DNA of 6,096 nt from an uncultured Flavobacteriaceae bacterium (lineage in GTDB: Bacteria > Bacteroidota > Bacteroidia > Flavobacteriales > Flavobacteriaceae): NCBI GenBank assembly GCA_947311815.1, contig CAMZMA010000113.1, positions 1-6,096 on the forward strand, read 5' to 3'. A model generated the notes under the pieces. It was not told where the DNA came from. It saw only the letters and a list, made by a program, of their open reading frames with translations, and did no database searches. Position 1 is the stretch's first letter. Each line of letters begins with the position of its first letter. Made by a program: the position numbers and the translations under genes. Of the stretch, positions 1 to 4,027 are shown piece after piece.

Positions 1-41
1 ACTCTTGAATGATTGGGTAAATTTTTATATGTTGTGTACAT
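1..41 (-). CDS. Possible 5' end of a conserved flavobacterial hypothetical protein (partial, runs off the left edge)
   Basis: An ATG on the minus strand at 41-39 opens a frame of 13 complete codons, MYTTYKNLPNHSR, that is still open at the window edge. The pattern of an aromatic residue, then LP, then SR at the N-terminus recalls a small conserved Flavobacteriia protein, often labelled 'ABC transporter ATPase' without good reason, whose N-terminus I remember as reading roughly M-x-x-x-(F/Y)-x-x-LP-x-x-(A/S)RVW. That is memory of a family pattern, not a search. A perfect TAnnTTTG -7 element lies 45 bases upstream (87-94), which supports a real gene start here. With only 13 codons, the call could be a chance frame. 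No function is assigned. Confidence 0.4.
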   Translation of the reverse strand, partial: MYTTYKNLPNHSR

Positions 42-86
42 TTTAGGCGTATTTTTTTTATTTTAGATTGACAAAACCTAAGGATA

Positions 87-94
87 CAAAGATA
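87..94 (-). promoter_or_regulatory. Candidate Bacteroidota -7 promoter element (TATCTTTG) for the gene at the left edge
   Basis: On the minus strand, 94-87 reads TATCTTTG, a perfect match to the Bacteroidota sigma-ABfr -7 consensus TAnnTTTG. It lies just past the stop codon of the envelope-protein gene and 45 bases before the candidate ATG at 41. I see no TTG at the usual 17-23 base spacing upstream, so the -33 half is missing or degenerate. Eight-base AT-rich matches also occur by chance. Confidence 0.4.
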
Positions 95-99
95 GCAAC

Positions 100-1008
100 T
101 TAATTTGATAAGGTTAATGAAATTGCGGGGACAATTGAGTTTCCTTTAAAAAAATTACTATGGTTAAAATTATGCTTCCTCCATTTCCCTTTAGAATACA
201 TCCAAATACCAATATTTTTCATATAAACAGCACCAAAACTTGGAGCAACTCTAGTAGTCTTATATTTTTTTTTACTACCTTCCATTGTATAAGTTTCTTT
301 GTAGAAATTATCTGGTATATGCAATCTTTCTAATCCTACAAAAAAACCGTTTATAGGAAATTCTACATCAAACTTAGAAACATCTATTTTAATTTTTCCA
401 TTTACTTTTTTTGTTAAAACAATTAAATTATCACTTAACATATCTTTAAAAGGTTTACCTGTTAGCGTATCAATAGTAAACAAACGTATTCTAAAAGTAG
501 ATTTTTTTCTAAATAACAAAGCCCCAAAATAAACTGTAATTTCTTTGAGATATGTCGTGTTTTTGTATTCGTTTTTATACTTAAAAAACTTTGTTACAAT
601 CCAAGGAAAACTTTTTCTTCCTCCAAAAGTACCTTTTATGTGTTTTCTTCTATATCTATCCACCACCAATTCTCTATCTACTCTTCTGCTGATTTTTATT
701 TCATCTAACTCAACCGCTTTTGGTTGTAAGAAAAGTATGGATTTTTGTAATTGATGTGCAAAAACAACCGTGTCTTTGTAATTTAAACAAGAAATATGTA
801 TTTGCTGATTCAGTAATTTTTTATCAATCTTTAAATCAAACGTACCATTCTGCGTAGTAGAAATACCTTTATTGATTTTTAAAAAACTGACATTTGCATA
901 CACAACTGGTTTTTGAGTTTCTTTATCTACTATTTTTCCTGTAAAATGTATCTTTTGAGAAAATACTGATAAAGACATCAGTAATAAAAATAAGGTAACT
1001 TTTTGCAT
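100..1008 (-). CDS. Exported CarboxypepD_reg-like domain protein of unknown function
   Basis: This is a 302-residue protein with a typical Bacteroidota export signal: Lys3, then a hydrophobic core LFLLLMSLSVF at about residues 6-16, then SQ. Cleavage is likely near residues 17-18, so the protein should be periplasmic or surface-exposed. Residues about 20-98 resemble a carboxypeptidase-regulatory-like (CNA-B/transthyretin-type) beta-sandwich: G24-KIVD-x-E30, then PVVYANV (34-40), then NGTFDLKI (54-61). The same domain starts SusC/TonB-dependent receptors, but no TonB plug or barrel follows. The remaining ~200 residues are basic, aromatic and beta-rich; they include a stretch around 171-179 (TFRIRLFTI), TGKPF (183-187), a PINGFFVGLE block (218-227) and a Lys-rich loop (245-250). 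I recognise this C-terminal half only as a layout common in flavobacterial carboxypeptidase-like regulatory-domain proteins; its role is unknown. The gene is very AT-rich: two sampled 60-base rows each contain only 14 G/C. It follows arginine kinase after 97 bases on the same strand and may have its own promoter. Confidence 0.8.
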   Translation of the reverse strand: MQKVTLFLLLMSLSVFSQKIHFTGKIVDKETQKPVVYANVSFLKINKGISTTQNGTFDLKIDKKLLNQQIHISCLNYKDTVVFAHQLQKSILFLQPKAVELDEIKISRRVDRELVVDRYRRKHIKGTFGGRKSFPWIVTKFFKYKNEYKNTTYLKEITVYFGALLFRKKSTFRIRLFTIDTLTGKPFKDMLSDNLIVLTKKVNGKIKIDVSKFDVEFPINGFFVGLERLHIPDNFYKETYTMEGSKKKYKTTRVAPSFGAVYMKNIGIWMYSKGKWRKHNFNHSNFFKGNSIVPAISLTLSN

Positions 1009-1024
1009 GATATAATTTTTCTAC

Positions 1025-1057
1025 CAAAGTAAACTGTAAAATTTTATTTTTTCACAA
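1025..1057 (-). promoter_or_regulatory. Candidate promoter for the exported CarboxypepD_reg-like protein
   Basis: Read on the minus strand, TTG at 1057-1055 is followed after 22 bases by TTACTTTG at 1032-1025. This matches the Bacteroidota arrangement TTG-N17-23-TAnnTTTG with one mismatch (T for A at the second position). Transcription would begin near 1018, giving a leader of only about 10 bases before the ATG at 1008. It suggests the gene can be transcribed independently of arginine kinase. Confidence 0.35.
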
Positions 1058-1105
1058 TGTGTTGTTAATCATCTTATAAAAATTTGTTAAACAAGCGCTG
1101 TAAAA

Positions 1106-2140
1106 TTATATCTTCTCTTTTTCTGCCTTTATTAAAGCAGTAATACCTTTGTATAAATCATTAATTGCTTCTATTTCTGTGACTCCTAACCTACGCTGAT
1201 TACTAATGTCAAAAACACTGTTTTTACTCTCAGAATGCTCTCCATTTACTCCTCTAATTTGTAAATGATGATGATTTGTAATAGATTTTAGTTTTTTCAT
1301 ATCAGCAGAAAGTTTTGGTAAAAAAATATGTACACTTGCTCTCATAGCAGTTCCTAAATTAGTAGGACATGAAGTAATGTAGCCTAATCGGTCGCTTTTA
1401 GAAAAAGTTATTACTTTTTCAATTTCTTTAACAGCTTTTATCAAACGAGCAAATACTTCTTTTATATTACCTCCTTTTTGCATAGAAATAATTCGTAATT
1501 GATCTTCTTCATTTACCCAAACTAAAAAAGTTTTTTCTTTATTATGAAAAATACCTCTTCCGTTTGGCCAATCATTATTTAAGCCTGCCGATGAAAGAAA
1601 CCTATCGCCTTCTTTAAATAAAAAGTGATCTTCAATTAATTGTGCTTGTGTTTTTTGAGGCATATTATAAAGCGGATAATAACTGCCCGATAATTCGTTT
1701 TTCAACTCACACAAAGCACTTACAATACGTTTTTCTACTTCTTTTCTTTCTTCATTAGAAATAATAGTTCCTAACGGATAGTTAGCAATATTTCTTGCGA
1801 CTCTAATTCGGGTTGATATAATATACTTGTTCTCTACATCAGGATTACTACCTGAAAACTGAGTAATATCTGTATTGCTATTATGTTTTTGGTGTTTAGA
1901 AAAGCCATGATACTCTTTAATAATCGGGTCAAATAATGATGAAAAAATGGTGTACGATTCTTTATCGCCTGCATAAACACCTATATGACTATCTTGATGA
2001 GCTACACCAGAAGCTATTACTTGCTGTAAGCTATTATTTTTAGTCGTTTTTTTATTTTTTAACTCTTCAAAAACCGATTTTGTTAAAAATTTAGAAAGTA
2101 ACGAGTGAGAATTTTCAGAAAAATTCGGGAAATCTATCAT
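1106..2140 (-). CDS. Arginine kinase (ATP:guanido phosphotransferase, animal-type phosphagen kinase)
   Basis: Catalyses reversible phosphate transfer between ATP and arginine, storing high-energy phosphate as phosphoarginine; cytoplasmic. The 344 residues show both phosphagen-kinase domains: an alpha-helical N-terminal domain (about 1-85, with LTKSVFEELKNKKT at 19-32 and the substrate-specificity loop DSHIGVY at 50-56) and the catalytic domain (about 105-335). From memory of Limulus arginine kinase, the key residues are in place: nucleotide-binding Arg111, Arg113, Arg216, Arg267, Arg296; His172; catalytic Glu212 in VNEEDQLR; reactive Cys258 in CPTNLGT (258-264); Glu301 in NGEHSES. The short specificity loop and Glu301 favour arginine over creatine. 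The helical N-terminal domain argues against McsB, the bacterial protein-arginine kinase, which lacks it. The ATG is 7 bases after the exonuclease stop, so the two are probably co-transcribed and coupled. Such genes are scattered in bacteria (for example Desulfotalea psychrophila and Myxococcus xanthus), and horizontal acquisition is suspected. No frameshift or missing catalytic residue is visible. Confidence 0.95.
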   Translation of the reverse strand: MIDFPNFSENSHSLLSKFLTKSVFEELKNKKTTKNNSLQQVIASGVAHQDSHIGVYAGDKESYTIFSSLFDPIIKEYHGFSKHQKHNSNTDITQFSGSNPDVENKYIISTRIRVARNIANYPLGTIISNEERKEVEKRIVSALCELKNELSGSYYPLYNMPQKTQAQLIEDHFLFKEGDRFLSSAGLNNDWPNGRGIFHNKEKTFLVWVNEEDQLRIISMQKGGNIKEVFARLIKAVKEIEKVITFSKSDRLGYITSCPTNLGTAMRASVHIFLPKLSADMKKLKSITNHHHLQIRGVNGEHSESKNSVFDISNQRRLGVTEIEAINDLYKGITALIKAEKEKI

Positions 2141-2147
2141 AAAAAAC

Positions 2148-2975
2148 TTACCTCAAATTAAATTTTTGTTGCAACGCTTCTAGTTTTTGAGCATCGGTCA
2201 TTCCTTTTTTTGGTGCTTTCATGCGTTCTTTAATTTCTCGTAGTACTTTTTTGGTGTATAACGGAAAATCGGCATTTTGTATCCACGCATTGTATCCTGG
2301 ATTTTCTTTAAACACATCTTCTACGGTACGTCCTTTGTATTTACCGAAAGAAAATATTTCTTTATCATCTTCATTCATCAAAATAAAACCTGCAAAATCG
2401 GCACGTTTTCCGTGGGTAGAATATTCGCTTAGTTCATCTACAGATGTTCCGATATCTTCATACTTTTCTAATTGTGCCAATAAAATTTCATACGTTGCAT
2501 TGGTGTCTGCTTCGGCTCCGTGTGCTCCTTCTAATTCTTTATGGCAATAAAATTGATAGCCCGCACTCAAGGTTCGTTGCTCTTTTTTATGAAAAATGAC
2601 TTGTACATCAATCGCTTTTCTGTTATTCATATCAAAATCGATACCTGCTCGCATCAACTCTTCTGCCAATAACGGAATATCGAATCGATTTGAGTTAAAT
2701 CCTGCCAAATCGCAACCTGCAATCATTTTACTTACTTCTACTGCTAATTCTTTAAAAGTAGGTTCTGCAACCACTTGTTCGTTCGTTATACCGTGAATAT
2801 CAGAGGCTTCTTTCGGTATTTCAATTTCTGGATTGACCAACCATGTTTTGCTTTCTTTGTTTCCGTTAGGATGTACTTTTAAGATGGCAATTTCTACAAT
2901 TCTATCTTTGGCAATATTGACTCCCGTAGTTTCTAAATCGAAAAATACGATGGGTTTTGTAAGGTTTAGTTTCAT
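2148..2975 (-). CDS. DnaQ-like DEDDh 3'-5' exonuclease with ExoX-like C-terminal domain
   Basis: This 275-residue protein belongs to the RNase T/DNA polymerase III epsilon exonuclease superfamily, which removes nucleotides from DNA or RNA 3' ends with two metal ions. All five acidic/His catalytic positions are visible: Asp13 and Glu15 in FFDLETTG, Asp99 in FNSNRFDIPLL, and His152 and Asp157 in AHGAEADTNA. The His five residues before the last Asp marks the DEDDh subclass. DIHGITNEQV (59-68) is the usual epsilon-family motif. After the nuclease domain (about 7-172), residues 207-250 (FSFGKYKGRTVEDV onward, then NPGYNAWI) match the small ExoX-like C-terminal module found in several DNA-processing proteins. 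It is therefore a stand-alone repair or processing exonuclease rather than a polymerase subunit; the exact substrate is not evident. It lies 102 bases downstream of the polyphosphate kinase, and its stop is 7 bases before the arginine kinase ATG. G/C content in sampled rows is clearly higher than in arginine kinase. Confidence 0.9.
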   Translation of the reverse strand: MKLNLTKPIVFFDLETTGVNIAKDRIVEIAILKVHPNGNKESKTWLVNPEIEIPKEASDIHGITNEQVVAEPTFKELAVEVSKMIAGCDLAGFNSNRFDIPLLAEELMRAGIDFDMNNRKAIDVQVIFHKKEQRTLSAGYQFYCHKELEGAHGAEADTNATYEILLAQLEKYEDIGTSVDELSEYSTHGKRADFAGFILMNEDDKEIFSFGKYKGRTVEDVFKENPGYNAWIQNADFPLYTKKVLREIKERMKAPKKGMTDAQKLEALQQKFNLR

Positions 2976-2990
2976 GTTATATTAGTTCAT

Positions 2991-3070
2991 AAAGTTTAAA
3001 AGTTTGTAAAGTTTGTAAAGTTTAGTTCTTAAAGAACTTTTTTACTTTTCTAACTTTTCTAACTTTTCAA
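2991..3070. repeat. Two facing arrays of 9-base direct repeats forming an imperfect inverted repeat
   Basis: On the plus strand the left arm carries AAAGTTT four times, beginning at 2991, 2999, 3008 and 3017 (spacing 8, 9, 9). The right arm carries ACTTTTC three times, beginning at 3044, 3053 and 3062 (spacing 9, 9). The right-arm unit read on the other strand is AAAGTTAGA-like, so it is nearly the reverse complement of the left-arm unit AAAGTTTGT. The whole 80 bases can fold back on itself around a centre at 3031, with the helix interrupted at regular 9-base intervals. This is directly visible. Whether it acts as RNA structure, a protein-binding array or a slippage-generated repeat is not known. 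Confidence 0.8.
3024..3038. other. Perfect 7-base-pair palindrome at the centre of the repeat, possible plus-strand terminator
   Basis: AGTTCTT-A-AAGAACT is a perfect inverted repeat with a single central base; in RNA it would more realistically form a 5-base-pair stem with a TTAAA loop. On the plus strand it runs straight into a T tract (3038-3043), giving the shape of a weak intrinsic terminator. The genes on both sides are on the minus strand, where the stem is followed by AAAC instead of a T tract. It would therefore stop antisense transcription, or simply be the apex of the larger fold. Confidence 0.4.
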
Positions 3071-3077
3071 CTCATAT

Positions 3078-3935
3078 CTATTCATTATTTAATTCATTCT
3101 TAAAATCTGCTACTTGTGCTTGTAATTTTGGGGACAAAGTAGGTTCTTTAAAATTATATTTTTTTAATTCTTGTAGTAAGATCTTCGCTAAAATATAACG
3201 TGCTGTAGGTTTATCATCCGCAGGAATTACAAACCAAGGTGCTTTTTCTTTGGAGGTTCTATTGAGTAAATCTTCATAACAAAACTGGTATTTGTCCCAT
3301 AATTTTCGCTCTTTTAAATCGCCCGCAGAAAATTTCCAATTTTTAGCAGGAATATTTAAACGACGTAATAATCGGTTTTTTTGCTCTTCTTTAGATAGGT
3401 TTAAAAAGAATTTTAAAACAATCATTCCGTTTTTTATCAAATGATTTTCAAATGCGTTAATTCTATCCATTCTATCGTGGTAAAAAACATCGTTTAAATC
3501 ATCAATACTTTTTACTGACGGAATATTTTCGCCAAAAATATAATTAGGATGCACACGTGTTACCAACACATTTTCATAATGTGTACGATTAAAAACGCCC
3601 ACTTTTCCTTTGGCAGGTAATGCCAAATAATGGCGCCATAAAAAATCGTGTTTTAATTCTAATTCGGTAGGTACTTTAAAACTGTGCACTTCTACGCCAC
3701 GTGCATTAAACTCTTTAAACACCTCTCTAATAAGACTATCTTTACCCGAAGTATCCATTCCTTGTAGGCAAATAAGCACGCTATATTTGCCTTCGGCATA
3801 CATGGTGTCTTGTAATTTACTTAGCTTTTTACTGAGTTTATTTAGTTTCTTTTCGGCGTTTTCAATCACTTCTTTGGTGGTTGAATCGGCTAATTTTATC
3901 GTTTTTGAAACTTTGTACGTGTCTAAATTCATCAT
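3078..3935 (-). CDS. ppk2: Polyphosphate kinase 2 family protein, class III-like polyphosphate:nucleotide phosphotransferase
   Basis: Transfers phosphate between inorganic polyphosphate and nucleotides in the cytoplasm, regenerating NDP/NTP from polyphosphate. Residue numbers here count from a TTG at 3938; subtract one for the ATG at 3935. The P-loop is GMDTSGKD (60-67). The second conserved block is GVFNRTHYENVLVTRVHP (114-131), in which the family's Walker B aspartate position is Asn, as in class III enzymes. KVPTELELKHDFLWRHY (88-104), the lid motif NWKFSAGDLKER (200-211) and the APWFVIPADDK block (233-243) follow in the expected order. This closely resembles the Cytophaga hutchinsonii and Meiothermus ruber class III enzymes as I recall them, which phosphorylate both NMPs and NDPs; class is inferred from motifs. 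Length (~286) fits single-domain PPK2. The start region reads TTG-ATG-ATG (3938, 3935, 3932); I chose the first ATG. It is first in the minus-strand run and diverges from the FAD oxidoreductase gene. Confidence 0.93.
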   Translation of the reverse strand: MMNLDTYKVSKTIKLADSTTKEVIENAEKKLNKLSKKLSKLQDTMYAEGKYSVLICLQGMDTSGKDSLIREVFKEFNARGVEVHSFKVPTELELKHDFLWRHYLALPAKGKVGVFNRTHYENVLVTRVHPNYIFGENIPSVKSIDDLNDVFYHDRMDRINAFENHLIKNGMIVLKFFLNLSKEEQKNRLLRRLNIPAKNWKFSAGDLKERKLWDKYQFCYEDLLNRTSKEKAPWFVIPADDKPTARYILAKILLQELKKYNFKEPTLSPKLQAQVADFKNELNNE

Positions 3936-4027
3936 CAATATTTAAAAAAGTTAAAGATAAAAAATCATTTACAACAAACGTTTATTTTCTTAATAATTTC
4001 TAAATTGGATTTTCTTATTTTTACCAA
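3936..4027. promoter_or_regulatory. Divergent promoter region between ppk2 and the FAD oxidoreductase gene
   Basis: These 92 AT-rich bases must drive ppk2 leftward and the FAD-dependent oxidoreductase rightward. For ppk2, the minus strand reads TATCTTTA at 3959-3952, one mismatch from TAnnTTTG, with a TTG 15 bases upstream (3977-3975), which is tighter than the usual 17-23. For the oxidoreductase, TAAATTGG (4001-4008) and TATTTTTA (4016-4023) each have one mismatch, and neither has a well-spaced TTG. The second would give an almost leaderless message. No SD-like sequence precedes either start. The divergence itself is certain; the exact elements are weak. Confidence 0.4.

Larger units (their letters stand above)
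2976..3077 (-). other. Intergenic spacer between polyphosphate kinase and exonuclease genes, repeat-rich
   Basis: These 102 non-coding bases separate two same-strand genes and are almost entirely made of short 9-base direct repeats arranged as a large imperfect inverted repeat (see the separate repeat and hairpin entries). I find no TAnnTTTG promoter element on the minus strand here, so the exonuclease and arginine kinase genes are either transcribed through from the polyphosphate kinase promoter or from a promoter I cannot recognise. No SD-like site stands out before the exonuclease ATG at 2975. Confidence 0.7.

Noticed and set aside
545..754. Plus-strand open frame of 69 codons
   Set aside because: Lies entirely antisense to the exported CarboxypepD_reg protein, has no recognisable domain and a composition typical of a reverse-strand shadow.
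100..1008. Truncated SusC/TonB-dependent receptor
   Set aside because: Only the regulatory-like domain is shared; there is no plug or barrel sequence, the frame is intact with its own start and stop, and the C-terminal half looks like a real domain rather than debris.
1083..1101. Terminator hairpin after arginine kinase (AGCGCT palindrome and TTGTT/AACAA)
   Set aside because: Stems are only 4-6 base pairs with one- to three-base loops and no well-placed long T tract, too weak to support.
1106..2140. McsB-type protein-arginine kinase as the identity of the phosphagen kinase homologue
   Set aside because: The helical N-terminal domain with the DSHIGVYAGD loop and the full set of arginine-kinase residues is present, whereas McsB lacks this N-terminal domain; no McsA or ClpC/CtsR partner genes are nearby.
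2221..2550. Plus-strand open frame of 109 codons
   Set aside because: Fully antisense to the exonuclease, whose catalytic motifs are intact; Ser-rich shadow translation with no family resemblance.
2596..2796. Plus-strand open frame of 66 codons
   Set aside because: Antisense to the exonuclease nuclease domain; no supporting motif or promoter.
3024..3043. Intrinsic terminator for the ppk2 transcript
   Set aside because: The T tract follows the stem only on the plus strand; on the minus strand, where ppk2 is transcribed, the stem is followed by AAAC, so it would not end the ppk2 message.
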